A stretch of 64,000 nt of DNA, from the NCBI RefSeq assembly GCF_002742625.1, contig NZ_PEBF01000002.1:124001-188000 (forward strand), given 5' to 3'. The translations under genes were made by a program, and so were the position numbers. Below, one piece after another: positions 51,397 through 60,996 of the stretch. The DNA is from Caulobacter sp. FWC2 (GTDB taxonomy: Bacteria; Pseudomonadota; Alphaproteobacteria; Caulobacterales; Caulobacteraceae). Position 1 is the stretch's first letter, and each line of letters starts with the position of its first letter. Under the pieces are notes generated by a model. That model had not been told where the DNA came from. It did not search any database and saw nothing but the letters and a program-made list of their open reading frames with translations.

Positions 51397-52970
51397 CAGT
51401 TCCTCGAGCGGAGATAGGTCGAGACCCGCTGTGAGACCAGGCGGCCGGGGCCGCCGGAGACGCCGCCGCCGGGGTGGATGCCCGCGCCGCCCAGGAAGAA
51501 GCCCGGCACGAGAGGTGCGGGGCCGCCAAGGCCCACCGCCGGTCGGCGACTACCACTGCGCAGGGCGCCGAAGTCGACATGGGTGACGCAGCCTTTGGTG
51601 ACGTTGGCGCGCACCGCACGTTCTGGGCAGGTTTCGAACCAGCGGCCCAGCTCACTTTCGAAGCCGTCATAGAATTCCGCCGCGCGCGCGATGATGGCTT
51701 CGGCCGCGGGAGCCTTGGCGACCGCCCACCCCTCGTTCACCTCCACTGGAAAAATGGGCAGGTAGATGTAGGCGGTTCCCTGTCCCGCAGGCGCCTGGCT
51801 CGGGTCCCAATTGGTCGCGGCCGAGACGGAGAAGACGGGCGACGAAGGGGTAAGGCCACGCCGGGCCTGCGCCAACGCTAAGCGAAGTTCGTCGGCGGTT
51901 CCGATCAGACCCACCGCCTGGTTAAGATCGACGCCATCATGACGTTGATCTTGGTGCCGTTTCAGGCGGAAGGGGCGGGACGAAGCCAGGTTGATCAGAG
52001 AGGGTCCAACATTGGCGCGGTGCGCCGGGGCGTATTCTAGGCGGGTCCGGGTGACGCGATCCAAACCGCCTGGCGTGGTCAGTCGCGCCGCCGTCTGAGG
52101 GTCGCAGGTAGCGATGACGGCCATGGCTTCAAGGCGGCGCCCGTCCGCCAGGCGGACGCCACGCGCCTCGCCGTCGCCGATAATTATCTCGGTCACCTCC
52201 GCGTCCAGAACTAACTCTCCGCCGCTGGCGGCGTAGGCTCGGACGAGCGTGTCGGCCAGCATACGCATGCCGCCGATCGGCTTGGAGACACCGACGCGGT
52301 GCAACAGCCCGAACAAGGCATAGGCCACAGCGTTGCCATCGGTGTCGAAGGGACCTGCGCCGGCGACCACTCCCAGCAGCAGGGCCTGAGCCGCGTCGCT
52401 CTCAAACCACTCGGCCGCGAGCTGGTCGGCGGGCGCGGCGCTGATTAGCTGCAACTTATCCTTCAATCGACGATTGCGGATGGCCGCCTTGGCGATGTCC
52501 AGATATTTGCTTGGTTTCGTGACGCCGGGATCGCCTTTGTTCATCGCTCCGGCGAAGTCGAGCAAAGCGTCGATGAGGCCGATAAATTCAAGATAGGCCT
52601 TCGCGTCCTTCCTTGAAAACCGCGCGATATCCTCGGCTGTGCGCCTAGGATCCCTGAACAGCGCTATCGAGCCGCCGTCCGGCGCCAGGTAGGCATAGGT
52701 CGGATCGGTCTCGACCGTGTTCCAGCCGTGTTGGCGCAGGTCCAATTCGTGCATCACCGGCGAGGCGCGGATATGGATCAATTCCACCGCCCCCGTGTTG
52801 ATCATATGGCCGGGCGCTTCAGGAATAACGGGATCGGAGCGTGACAAACCGCCGGCGACGGCGCTGCGCTCGAGCACCACCACCTTGCGGCCCGCCTTGG
52901 CCAGATAACTGCCGGCGACCAGACCATTGTGACCGCCGCCAACGATGATGACGTCGTACTTATCGGTCAT
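51396..52970 (-). CDS. Phytoene-desaturase-like FAD-dependent oxidoreductase
   Basis: 524 residues from the ATG at 52970 (MTDKYDVIIVGGGHNGLVAG). The FAD-binding Rossmann motif VGGGHNGLVAGSYLAKAGRK is at the N-terminus, GGMRMLADTLVRAYAASGGE in the middle, and the family C-terminal GFFLGGAGIHPGGGVSGGPG near residue 500. It belongs to the carotenoid desaturase/PDSR-like group acting on hydrophobic isoprenoid or retinoid-like substrates. It is probably the oxidation step of the cluster. Confidence 0.85.
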   Translation of the reverse strand: MTDKYDVIIVGGGHNGLVAGSYLAKAGRKVVVLERSAVAGGLSRSDPVIPEAPGHMINTGAVELIHIRASPVMHELDLRQHGWNTVETDPTYAYLAPDGGSIALFRDPRRTAEDIARFSRKDAKAYLEFIGLIDALLDFAGAMNKGDPGVTKPSKYLDIAKAAIRNRRLKDKLQLISAAPADQLAAEWFESDAAQALLLGVVAGAGPFDTDGNAVAYALFGLLHRVGVSKPIGGMRMLADTLVRAYAASGGELVLDAEVTEIIIGDGEARGVRLADGRRLEAMAVIATCDPQTAARLTTPGGLDRVTRTRLEYAPAHRANVGPSLINLASSRPFRLKRHQDQRHDGVDLNQAVGLIGTADELRLALAQARRGLTPSSPVFSVSAATNWDPSQAPAGQGTAYIYLPIFPVEVNEGWAVAKAPAAEAIIARAAEFYDGFESELGRWFETCPERAVRANVTKGCVTHVDFGALRSGSRRPAVGLGGPAPLVPGFFLGGAGIHPGGGVSGGPGRLVSQRVSTYLRSRN

Positions 52971-53025
52971 GGCTTGTGCGATACGGCGTCGTAGGGGATC
53001 GACAAGTCCTGCCCAGCGATGAGGC

Positions 53026-54060
53026 TCATGAAATGTCGGATCCAGGTCCGTTACGGGTGTTACCGTTGCGGCGATCGGTTTCGCCCCAAGCCATCCAATG
53101 CGAAGGCGTGCGCGTGTCGCCGACCCGCCGCCACCGGCCCTCCTGCTGGGCCGTGATGGGAAAGCCACCGATGAAGTCCACCATACGCCCCTTAGGATCG
53201 GGCAGGAATTCCCACTCCTCGTTGTCCTCTAGGACAATACGGGCGTCCTCGGCGAAATAGCTGTCGGGCGCATGTCGTGAGACGCCCTCGATCTTGGTGG
53301 TGGTGCGCACCTCGCCCTTCTCATTCTGGAAGATGGCGTAGCCGAGGTTCTGGTGACCGACGATGAAGGAGCCCACGTCGTAGCTGCCGTCATCGTAAAC
53401 GGTGGCGAAGTTCCACCAGATGACGTGCATCCCGTTATTCACCACCAGATCCTTCTGGTAGTGGATCGCCCCGCCCTCGGCCAGATAGGCCTGGTCGATC
53501 GAGATGACGCCCTTGACCGGTCTGCCGAGGCAATGACCGGTGACTTCGTACATCTGAGCCACATAGAAGGTGCCCCAATCCACCCCCGGAAGGTACCATT
53601 GCATGCCGCTACCGAGCAGGCGGCCACCGACCTCGAACAGGCCTTCTTCGACCCAGTCCATGCGCGCGCCCGAAGCCGAAAGTCGCCAAGGCGCGCCGGC
53701 GTCCTCGGGCTGTGACCGCCAGGTGCAGATATCGCCTTCCAAGGTTTGAATGGGGCGGGCGGTTTGGGCCTGGGCGGCCATCCGCGGCCGATCCATTTTC
53801 AAGTTCGCGCCGTCAAGCCGTGTGGACTGGTAGAAGAAGGTCGTGGGGTTGGGCGTGCCGCTGGGCGACATGACAGAGCGAACCGCAGCGTAGATGTGGC
53901 CTTCGTCGTCGCGCAGGCAGCCGAACGGAATGGTCTTGTTCAAGACCAGGCCAAAGTAGCCCCGGACGCTATTGAGCGCTTCGCCGCTGACTTTGTGAGG
54001 CCCAACCAGAACCTGGTAGCCGAAATCCGCGCGCGGCGGAATTTGGCGATGATAACGCAT
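53026..54060 (-). CDS. Hypothetical protein, AttH/lipocalin-like all-beta candidate
   Basis: 344 residues from the ATG at 54060 (MRYHRQIPPRADFGYQVLVG). Beta-rich, with many Trp/Tyr: GMQWYLPGVDWGTFYVAQMY, MHVIWWNFATVYDDGSYDVG, EEWEFLPDPKGRMVDF. The pattern resembles hydroxyneurosporene synthase/AttH-like lipid-handling proteins, but no diagnostic motif is visible. It is divergent from the TetR gene across a perfect operator palindrome. Confidence 0.6.
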   Translation of the reverse strand: MRYHRQIPPRADFGYQVLVGPHKVSGEALNSVRGYFGLVLNKTIPFGCLRDDEGHIYAAVRSVMSPSGTPNPTTFFYQSTRLDGANLKMDRPRMAAQAQTARPIQTLEGDICTWRSQPEDAGAPWRLSASGARMDWVEEGLFEVGGRLLGSGMQWYLPGVDWGTFYVAQMYEVTGHCLGRPVKGVISIDQAYLAEGGAIHYQKDLVVNNGMHVIWWNFATVYDDGSYDVGSFIVGHQNLGYAIFQNEKGEVRTTTKIEGVSRHAPDSYFAEDARIVLEDNEEWEFLPDPKGRMVDFIGGFPITAQQEGRWRRVGDTRTPSHWMAWGETDRRNGNTRNGPGSDIS

Positions 54061-54150
54061 CCTGGCTCTGCTCCTCTGACCGGCCGCGAACCGGCCTTGT
54101 TTCTGGGCCGGCACCATCCCCGTCGTCACTAACCGCAGCAACCTGTTCCA

Positions 54151-54167
54151 TTTGACCGCGGGTCAAA
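54151..54167. promoter_or_regulatory. TetR operator candidate, copy 1 (divergent promoter)
   Basis: TTTGACC-GCG-GGTCAAA, perfect 7-bp arms, lies between the divergent 53026-54060 gene and the TetR gene. Related sites occur at 58385 and 59824. Confidence 0.65.
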
Positions 54168-54193
54168 CCGCGTGCATCTCTGCGCACCAAACA

Positions 54194-54874
54194 ATGTACG
54201 GCGACCGTCTGGTGACGACCGACAACATCAATCTGGGAGTGAAGGCGCGGGGGCGATCTTCGAGCAAGGCCGACACCATCGCGCGGCTGCTGGAGGCCGC
54301 GCGGCGTGAGTTCGCCATCAACGGCATCGCGCGCGCGAACATGGAAACCATCGCCCGCTCAGCGGGCGTGACCAAACAGCTCCTCTACCAATACTACGAG
54401 AGCAAACACCACCTGTTCTCCGCAGTGCTTGATCAGACCTCGGGTGTGGTCATGACCGAGTTGCTGGCCACCAATTTTGACGATCTACCGCCGGTACAGG
54501 CGCTGCAGGCTTTCACCGACGCGGTGTTTGATCAATATCGCGTGGACCCGCTGCTGGGCCGCCTGGCCCGCGAGGGATTGGGCTTCCACGAAGATCACCA
54601 CTCGTCCCACAATCGGTTCATCCAGCTGAAGCCAGCCCTAGCGCAAAAGCTCGAAGGCATTTTGCGGCGGGGCGAGGCGTGCGGCGACTTCCGCCAAGAC
54701 CTGGATGTGCGCGCGACCCTCGCCTTGATTTCGCTCGTCATGACAGGAGGCTTCACCAACAGCTACCTGTTGTCGGTCATCCTCGAGAGAGACACCGCGA
54801 CAGGTGAGGGTAGGGAAGCTTGGCGGCGCATGGCCAGCGAGTTTGTCCTCGAAGCCATCCGCCGCAAGGCCTAG
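54194..54874 (+). CDS. TetR/AcrR-family regulator of the metabolic cluster
   Basis: 226 residues from the ATG at 54194; an earlier start at 54152 would lie inside the operator. HTH: LLEAARREFAINGIARANME then TIARSAGVTKQLLYQYYESK. The ligand-binding domain follows (AGNRVDP-type helices; TGGFTNSYLLSVILERDT). Placement next to the palindrome suggests autorepression and control of the operons carrying the same site. Confidence 0.85.
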   Translation: MYGDRLVTTDNINLGVKARGRSSSKADTIARLLEAARREFAINGIARANMETIARSAGVTKQLLYQYYESKHHLFSAVLDQTSGVVMTELLATNFDDLPPVQALQAFTDAVFDQYRVDPLLGRLAREGLGFHEDHHSSHNRFIQLKPALAQKLEGILRRGEACGDFRQDLDVRATLALISLVMTGGFTNSYLLSVILERDTATGEGREAWRRMASEFVLEAIRRKA

Positions 54875-54882
54875 TAGGCCCG

Positions 54883-56199
54883 CTAGAGGTCCAGAGCGAT
54901 GTCTCGTGGAGCGCGCCAAGCCGAGATCAGGAAAAAGACGACCGCCAGGGCATTGAGCGACATGCCCGTGAGGATTGCCCAGCGCAAGGAGTTGGGACCG
55001 CCGTAGAAGTCGCTGAGCATCCCCACCAGAAAGGGCCCGAGGCCGGCGCCGACGAGGGAGGCGATCATCTGCAGCCCTCCCACGACCTGGCCGCGCATGC
55101 GTGGACGAAGCAAGGTGACGATGAAGGCGTTGGCTGGACCGTTATGCGCCAGCATGAGCCCGCACCACAGCAGCATGGCGCCGATCGCCACGGCAGGGTT
55201 GGGGCTTAGGGCGGCGAGTGATCCGGAAATGACCACGCCGGTCATCGTGCAGGCGCTGAGCAGCGGGAGCCGGCCCGGCCGGGACCCCGCCTTCGGCGCG
55301 GCGAAGTGGTCGCCGAAGATGCCCGCCGCGAGGGGGATGACCGTGCCGAACCCGGCGAAGGCCAGGGCGATCCACATCGCCGCGACCGGCAGATCGACAT
55401 GGTGGACGCGGACCAGAAAGGACACCGACCAGAGGCCGAACGCCGAACTCATCGCACCACCCATGACGATGGACGTCATGGCGCAGAGAACTGACGGCCG
55501 ACGCAGCACGAATAGCAGGGACTCGCGGGGCGTGGCCGGCGCCTCGTCTCCCGGCTGTGGCGAGGCCTCGACCTTAAGCGTCTCGGCCGCGCCGCGACGG
55601 GGCTCACGCACGCTCAGGAGCAGGATGAGGGCCACCAGGAAACCGGGTAGGGCGGCGACGAAAAACACCGTGCGCCAACCGAACGTCTTGGCCAGGAAGC
55701 CACCGGCAAGGAATATGATGCCGGTGCCGACGCCAGCGCTGAGATACCAGATGCCCAGCGCCGTGGAGCGGTTCTTGGGGCCGAAGAAGTCGGACACCAT
55801 CGACATGGCCGTGGGTGAGCCTCCGGCTTCGGCGGCGCCGACGCCCATGCGCGCAAACACCAGGTGAGCGAAGTTGTTGGCCCCCCCGCCCAGCGCCGTC
55901 ATGCCGCTCCAAATCGCCAGAATCGCGGCCAGCAGGTTGCGACGACTGACGCGGTCCACGAGATAGCCCATGGGCAGGGCTGCGACCGCGAAGGCGATGG
56001 CGTAGGCCAGGGTGCCCATCAGACCCACCTGGGAATCGGTGAGGTGAAACTCTGCGCGGATGGGCTCGGCCACCACCGAGATGACGTTGCGATCGATGTG
56101 ATGGCACGCTTGGGCGGCGGTAAGCACCGCCAGCGCCCACCAGCGGTTGGTCATGCCCCGGCTCGCGGCGCTTCCGTCCGGGGTGGCCTCCAAGGTCAC
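54883..56199 (-). CDS. MFS transporter, spinster-like
   Basis: 438 residues, 12 predicted helices. N-terminus WWALAVLTAAQACHHIDRNV then ISVVAEPIRAEFHLTDSQVG, GYLVDRVSRRNLLA and FARMGVGAAEAGGSPTAMSM are typical of the spinster/sugar-phosphate-like MFS group that accompanies catabolic clusters in sphingomonads and caulobacters. It probably imports the hydrophobic substrate or a conjugate. Confidence 0.85.
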   Translation of the reverse strand: MTLEATPDGSAASRGMTNRWWALAVLTAAQACHHIDRNVISVVAEPIRAEFHLTDSQVGLMGTLAYAIAFAVAALPMGYLVDRVSRRNLLAAILAIWSGMTALGGGANNFAHLVFARMGVGAAEAGGSPTAMSMVSDFFGPKNRSTALGIWYLSAGVGTGIIFLAGGFLAKTFGWRTVFFVAALPGFLVALILLLSVREPRRGAAETLKVEASPQPGDEAPATPRESLLFVLRRPSVLCAMTSIVMGGAMSSAFGLWSVSFLVRVHHVDLPVAAMWIALAFAGFGTVIPLAAGIFGDHFAAPKAGSRPGRLPLLSACTMTGVVISGSLAALSPNPAVAIGAMLLWCGLMLAHNGPANAFIVTLLRPRMRGQVVGGLQMIASLVGAGLGPFLVGMLSDFYGGPNSLRWAILTGMSLNALAVVFFLISAWRAPRDIALDL

Positions 56200-56229
56200 T
56201 AGCGTTCTCCACCGATCACAGATTGCACG

Positions 56230-56595
56230 TCATTGAACCGGCGTCGGGACGTAGAAATAGCGAATGAAAAGCCGGCCTTCTTCGAAGCGATAGGTCTCGA
56301 TGCTGGGATTGACCACGCCGCTGGCGAGGCGAAGGTTGCGGTGGTGGCAAGCGCCTTCCGAACCGTTGACCAGCATCAGATCTACCTCGACACGGACCTT
56401 GCCGCCGAAGGTGTCCCACATGTGTTCGAAGGTCCGCCAACCATCGCCGACGGGCTGGCCGACATATTCGATCACCAGCTCCTTCGCGGCGAAGCGGCGG
56501 TAAAGAGCAGTCTGCTCCTCGCGCTTTCCAGCGTTCCACAGTTCGATCTGCTCATGGAGGAAGTGGCGGATCTCGTCTTCGGTGGGAACGGCCAT
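56230..56595 (-). CDS. SnoaL/NTF2-like protein
   Basis: 121 residues from the ATG at 56595. TEDEIRHFLHEQIELWNAGK, LVIEYVGQPVGDGWRTFEHM and EGACHHRNLRLASGVVNPSI show the cone-shaped NTF2-like fold used by ketosteroid isomerases, SnoaL cyclases and epoxide hydrolases. It is 10 nt after the SDR stop in the same operon. Substrate unknown. Confidence 0.75.
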   Translation of the reverse strand: MAVPTEDEIRHFLHEQIELWNAGKREEQTALYRRFAAKELVIEYVGQPVGDGWRTFEHMWDTFGGKVRVEVDLMLVNGSEGACHHRNLRLASGVVNPSIETYRFEEGRLFIRYFYVPTPVQ

Positions 56596-56605
56596 GGGTG
56601 TGATC

Positions 56606-57406
56606 TCAGAGTTGCGATTGAATGTACTGGGCAAGGTCGTGGGTATGCGGCTGGTGGGCCAAGGACCCGCCATTGCAGCAGATGGTCTCGCCGTTGATGA
56701 AGCCGGCGTCCTCCGACGCCAGAAAGGCCACGACCGCCGCGACGTCCTCGGGTGTGCCCAAACGCGGCGTCAACACGTGATTGGAGATCATGCTGATCAG
56801 TTCGGGGACGCCCTGCTTAGACGCCTCGGTGAGGATCAGTCCGGGAGCGACGGCGTTGCATCGGATCCCCTGGCGACCGTACTGGGTAGCGACGTGGCGG
56901 GTCATGGCCACGGCCCCCGCCTTGGAGGCGCCATAGGCGATGCGGCTGAGATCGCCGGTGAGGCCAGACCCCGACGCGGTGTTGATGATCGCCCCGCCGC
57001 CATTTCTTAGCATGACCGGGATGACGTATTTGCACCCGGCCAGATAGCCGCGCAGATTTACCGCCATGACCCTGTCCCAGGTCTCGAAGGTAATGTCGGC
57101 GGCGGTGGTGTCCTCGCGTTGAATCTGCGGCGTGGTGATGGCGGCGTTGTTGAGAAGGATATCGACACGACCGTGCCGCCGCACCGTTTCGGCCACCATG
57201 GCCTCGATCGTTTCGACCTTTTCGGCGTCATAGAAAAGCGCGCTGGCGTCCCCGCCGATCTTGGCGGCGGCCGCCTCGGCCCTGGCAAGATCAATGTCGG
57301 CCAAAACCACCACGGCGCCTTCGTCGGCAAGCCGGCGCCCGGTGGCGACGCCGATACCACCAGCGCCTCCGGTCACGATGGCGATCTTGCGCTCGAGCCG
57401 TCTCAT
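56606..57406 (-). CDS. Short-chain dehydrogenase/reductase (classical)
   Basis: 266 residues. Cofactor motif TGGAGGIG, LLNNAAI, catalytic Ser in NTASGSG and YGASK with the Tyr-x3-Lys. Asp in VVLADIDLA suggests NAD preference. It oxidises or reduces an alcohol/ketone of the cluster's substrate. It is followed by the SnoaL-like gene and preceded, 6 nt upstream, by a second SDR. Confidence 0.88.
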   Translation of the reverse strand: MRRLERKIAIVTGGAGGIGVATGRRLADEGAVVVLADIDLARAEAAAAKIGGDASALFYDAEKVETIEAMVAETVRRHGRVDILLNNAAITTPQIQREDTTAADITFETWDRVMAVNLRGYLAGCKYVIPVMLRNGGGAIINTASGSGLTGDLSRIAYGASKAGAVAMTRHVATQYGRQGIRCNAVAPGLILTEASKQGVPELISMISNHVLTPRLGTPEDVAAVVAFLASEDAGFINGETICCNGGSLAHQPHTHDLAQYIQSQL

Positions 57407-57412
57407 GGCGCG

Positions 57413-58237
57413 CTATTCCGGTCCGTAGAAATTGTTGAGAAACTCACTCTGCCAAACCACTCGCTCGCGGCGCAGGCGGCGAGAGAGAAGAGGGTTGTCG
57501 TCATCGTCCAAGGCGTTCAGCACCACGGTGGGGCCATCGCCCAGAGCGCCTAACCCCACCCGAGCAACTTCCGCAGGCGGGGTCAGCGGCACGGCGTCGT
57601 GGGCCAAGCCATTCTTGGCGAAGACGGTGCGCAGTTTGGGCGTGTCCGTGGCGCCGATCAGGAGGTTGAGCACGTCTACGCCCTTGGGCTTGAGCTCGCG
57701 CCACAGGCTTTCGCCGAGGTTCAGGGCATAGCCCTTGGTGGCGGTGTAGAGCGCCAAACGGCCGATCCCCTGAAGGGCGGCTTCCGAGCCGACCAGAACA
57801 ATGCCACCTCGGCCGCGGTCGACAAAGTAGCTCGCGAAGCGGTGACAAGCCTCGGTCAGAAGGTCGATGTTGCGCTGAAGCAGCACGCGCCACTGCTCAT
57901 AGCTGCTGTCCAAAAAGCGCCCGCCGACACTATCGCCGCCCGCATTGAAGACCACGAGACCCAAATCCTTGCCGGCGGCCGCCGCCTGAAGCGACGCCGC
58001 TGCCCCCGGTAGCGATAGGTCGATGGACTGGATGGCGACTTCGACGCCGTAAGTGTCTTGTATCGTCGCGGCCAACTCCTCGAGCTTGTCCACGCGGCGA
58101 GCGACGAGGATGACGTTGGCGCCCCTGGACGCAGCCTGTAGCGCGAACGCGGCGCCGGTGCCTTCCGAGGCGCCGGAAACCAGCACCCACGGTCCGTAGC
58201 GTTCAAGGAATTTCGCGTCGCGTTCGGAGGGGCTCAC
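57413..58237 (-). CDS. Short-chain dehydrogenase/reductase (second)
   Basis: 274 residues from a GTG at 58237 (SPSERDAKFLERYGPWVLVS); a longer start at 58435 would include non-coding-like Arg-rich sequence. Motifs: SGASEGTG, VILVARR (Arg pair suggesting NADP), VFNAGGD, VGSEAAL and YTATK. It is the first gene of the operon running down to the SnoaL-like gene. A copy of the cluster palindrome lies about 150 bp upstream. Confidence 0.82.
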   Translation of the reverse strand: MSPSERDAKFLERYGPWVLVSGASEGTGAAFALQAASRGANVILVARRVDKLEELAATIQDTYGVEVAIQSIDLSLPGAAASLQAAAAGKDLGLVVFNAGGDSVGGRFLDSSYEQWRVLLQRNIDLLTEACHRFASYFVDRGRGGIVLVGSEAALQGIGRLALYTATKGYALNLGESLWRELKPKGVDVLNLLIGATDTPKLRTVFAKNGLAHDAVPLTPPAEVARVGLGALGDGPTVVLNALDDDDNPLLSRRLRRERVVWQSEFLNNFYGPE

Positions 58238-58384
58238 CGGCTGTCCTTCAAGTACGGGCGGCGCGGAAGATCGGCGGTCGGCGAAGCCGCAGCCTCGCAC
58301 TGTCCTCCCCCTCGCCGGCTTCGGTCGGCTCTTGTTTCGGTCTTTGGCGTAAGGGGATCGCCTTGAACCGGCAACGATCGCGGT

Positions 58385-58399
58385 TTGACTGGCAGTCAA
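58385..58399. promoter_or_regulatory. TetR operator candidate, copy 2
   Basis: TTGACT-GGC-AGTCAA, perfect 6-bp arms and 3-nt spacer, lies in the 309-bp gap (58238-58546) upstream of the SDR operon. The gap holds no supported gene. Confidence 0.6.
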
Positions 58400-58546
58400 G
58401 CGGGCCTCGCCCGGCTCCTGGCGGGGGACGCCCAATCGGACGCGGCCATGCGCTTTACTGGCGAGCGGGCGGGCATGGCCTGACGGTCGGATATATCGCC
58501 GACCGCACCCCAGCCGGCGTGGACGAGACCTGGGCTAAGCTCCGCC

Positions 58547-59731
58547 TTACAGCAGAGCACGCAGACCCGAGGCGATCTCGCGGGCGCCTTCTCCCAGCTT
58601 GACCTGACGGCGCGGGGCCTTGCCACGTGTCAGCCCCTCGATCGTGCCGTAATCCTCCATGGCGCTGAAGAAGCGCTCCACCATGGCGAGGCCCCCCTGG
58701 CCCCATTGATCGACATTGGCCAGCCAAGCCTGGGCGCCGTAGACCGGCCAGCGCCGCACTTGTTCAAACGCGGCGTCTTTTGCGAGCACGCCGCGAGCGC
58801 CCGTGGCCGTGAGTGCTTCACAATAGTGGGTCACCAGGTCGCGGTCCCATCGCCGCCGTTCCTCCACGGTCAAGGCGCCCAACATGAGATAGGTGACGTC
58901 GCGCCAGGGACGGCCCTTCCGAACAAGCTGCCAGTCGTGCCAGACCCGTTCGCCATCGGTCCGAAGGAAGCTGTTGCCTTGGTGGGCGTCACCATGAACC
59001 AGGCAGCGGGGCGTCGTCTGGGCCCTCTCGAAGGCCGCGAGTTCATCATAGGCGTGGCTGAACAGCTCGGGTGTCTCGTACAGCCAATGAGGCAAAACGG
59101 CCCTGTACTCGGGCTTTGGGAGGTTCAGCCCGATGTAGTTGTACATGCGCAGGAGTTGGTCGGTATCGACTGGAGTGTCCATGGAGGCATGCAGCCAGGC
59201 CTGCTCGTCCAGCTGGGGGCTGTCCCACAGGGCGCCGTGCAATATGGCAAGACTTTCCAAGGCCTTGGCGACCCCATCGACGCCTAGATGATGCGAACTG
59301 TGACCGAACTGCCCGGGGGACGCGCCCAGGTCTTCCATGATGACAAGGCCGCGCCCGCCACCGTCGCCATCCCAGTCGGCATAGTAGCTCCGTACGACGG
59401 GTGCGCTGAGCTGCTCGCGCATGAAATAGTAGAACCGGGCTTCCAGTTCGCAAATGTTCCCGCTCTCGAAACCCTCAGACCAGTTTGACTTAAGGCAGAC
59501 CTGGCGAGGGACACCGGCCGCCCGCCCGACAGCGTTCAGCTGCAGCTCCAAGCGCAGCTTGGTGGTGTGGCCGTTCCTGACCTCGACGATTTTGGCGGCC
59601 TCGACCACGAGACCGGGATAACGGTGCGACATCAGGCCGGTGAGCCAGGGCGCCGTCACTTCTTCCAGGTGGCGCGGCAAGCGCCCCTCGCGGGCGGGGT
59701 AGGGACGATCGCTGCTGGAAGGTGCGGCCAT
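58547..59731 (-). CDS. Aminoglycoside-phosphotransferase-fold kinase
   Basis: 394 residues from the ATG at 59731. Kinase features: LVIMEDLGASPGQFGHSSHH, Brenner-type catalytic loop CLVHGDAHQGNSFL, metal-binding region VWHDWQLVRKGRPWRDVTYL. It groups with APH/ecdysteroid-kinase-like enzymes that phosphorylate alcohols on hydrophobic small molecules. Its start region shares a divergent promoter and an operator with the epoxide-hydrolase-like gene at 60003. Confidence 0.8.
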   Translation of the reverse strand: MAAPSSSDRPYPAREGRLPRHLEEVTAPWLTGLMSHRYPGLVVEAAKIVEVRNGHTTKLRLELQLNAVGRAAGVPRQVCLKSNWSEGFESGNICELEARFYYFMREQLSAPVVRSYYADWDGDGGGRGLVIMEDLGASPGQFGHSSHHLGVDGVAKALESLAILHGALWDSPQLDEQAWLHASMDTPVDTDQLLRMYNYIGLNLPKPEYRAVLPHWLYETPELFSHAYDELAAFERAQTTPRCLVHGDAHQGNSFLRTDGERVWHDWQLVRKGRPWRDVTYLMLGALTVEERRRWDRDLVTHYCEALTATGARGVLAKDAAFEQVRRWPVYGAQAWLANVDQWGQGGLAMVERFFSAMEDYGTIEGLTRGKAPRRQVKLGEGAREIASGLRALL

Positions 59732-59823
59732 GAGTCTTCCTGTTCTGTGTCTGGCGCGCCGGGTGGGGCGTCGTTTGTTTTCCAGATGAGGCCCGACGTC
59801 ACTTCCGCGCAGCCGAGCCCAGG

Positions 59824-59838
59824 TTGACTCGCGGTCAA
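59824..59838. promoter_or_regulatory. TetR operator candidate, copy 3
   Basis: TTGACT-CGC-GGTCAA differs from a perfect palindrome at one pair. It lies between the divergent kinase gene and the tandem epoxide-hydrolase-like gene. Confidence 0.55.
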
Positions 59839-60002
59839 GCCGAGCCGCCGCAGGTGGCGTTGTCGGTGATCGGGCGACATGGAACCTTCCGATCATTCAC
59901 CAGCGCTTCACGAGCGCTCAAGCGACGGCGCCTCCGCCCTGGCTGGCGCGCCCTGCGGTCGCTGGCGGGGTCGGCAACCACCCCGAACGATAGGAGGACG
60001 AC

Positions 60003-60920
60003 ATGGGCGCGAAACAGGAAGCCGTGGTGCGGGAGATGCTGGGCGCATGGGGTGAAGGGGCCTACGAGCCGGATGTTGACCGGATCGTCGCCTGCTTTGC
60101 TCCCGAAGCGGTGTGGACCCTCTACATGCCCGACGGTCCCTCCATCCGCGGGCGGGAGGCCATTCGCCAAGAGATCGAGCGGCAATTGCAGTACGTCGGA
60201 GGCTTCATGTGCAAGATCCTCCATATCGCGTCGAGCGAGGACACCGTCATCGCCGAACGCGAGGACTCCTTCATCCGCAACGGCAAGCCTCTGACGCAAT
60301 ACATCGCTGGAGTGTTTGAGGTGGATGAGGACAATCTGATCACCGCCTACCGCGACTATTTCGACCTGAAGGATTTCGTCGAGCATACGGGCGCCAATAT
60401 CGACGCCGTATCAGGCCTAGAAGGTGCGGCGGAGAGCTATCGCCCGGTTCCCGAGGCGAGCGAGGGCGGCGCGATCACAGCGTCCCTGCAGTCTCCCGCC
60501 ACGTCCGAACAGCGGTTCGTGCAGGATTTCTGTGATGCGTGGGGCGATGGTTCGGACGCCAGCAGGCCTGACGTCGAACGCATCGTAGCGATGATGGCGC
60601 CCGACGCGGAGTGGCGTCTTTGGATGCCCGGTGGTCCGGTGGTCCGGGGGCGCGAAGCCCTCCGCGCGGAAATCCTGCGCCAGATGCGATACGCCTCGAA
60701 CAACAAGTGTAACACGCTGCGGGCGGTCTCGACCCCCAGGGTCGTGCTGCAGGAACGCTCCGACTGGGCGGTGATGCGCGGCGGCGCCTGTCCCCATCAG
60801 ATGGTCGCCGTCTACGAGCTGAATGAAGACGGCCGCATCAGCCGATGGCGCGAGTACATCAACATGGCCGATCTCGACCGCAAACGGGGTGTGGCCGCTG
60901 TGGACGCTCACCTGGCCTAG
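60003..60920 (+). CDS. Tandem SnoaL / limonene-epoxide-hydrolase-like protein
   Basis: 305 residues with GGAGG upstream. Two homologous halves: VREMLGAWGEG...FAPEAVWTLYMPDGPSIRGR and VQDFCDAWGDG...MAPDAEWRLWMPGGPVVRGR, each ending in a DYFD- or REYINMADL-like strand. A duplicated NTF2-like cone could form an intramolecular dimer. Epoxide hydrolysis or isomerisation of the cluster substrate is possible, but catalytic residues were not confirmed. Confidence 0.75.
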   Translation: MGAKQEAVVREMLGAWGEGAYEPDVDRIVACFAPEAVWTLYMPDGPSIRGREAIRQEIERQLQYVGGFMCKILHIASSEDTVIAEREDSFIRNGKPLTQYIAGVFEVDEDNLITAYRDYFDLKDFVEHTGANIDAVSGLEGAAESYRPVPEASEGGAITASLQSPATSEQRFVQDFCDAWGDGSDASRPDVERIVAMMAPDAEWRLWMPGGPVVRGREALRAEILRQMRYASNNKCNTLRAVSTPRVVLQERSDWAVMRGGACPHQMVAVYELNEDGRISRWREYINMADLDRKRGVAAVDAHLA

Positions 60921-60996
60921 CCTGCGCCAAGCTTAGGATCCGTTCAGGGAGGCCGCGCTCATGTCTCGGATCGCATCCGACTTGGTCGCGCAACGG

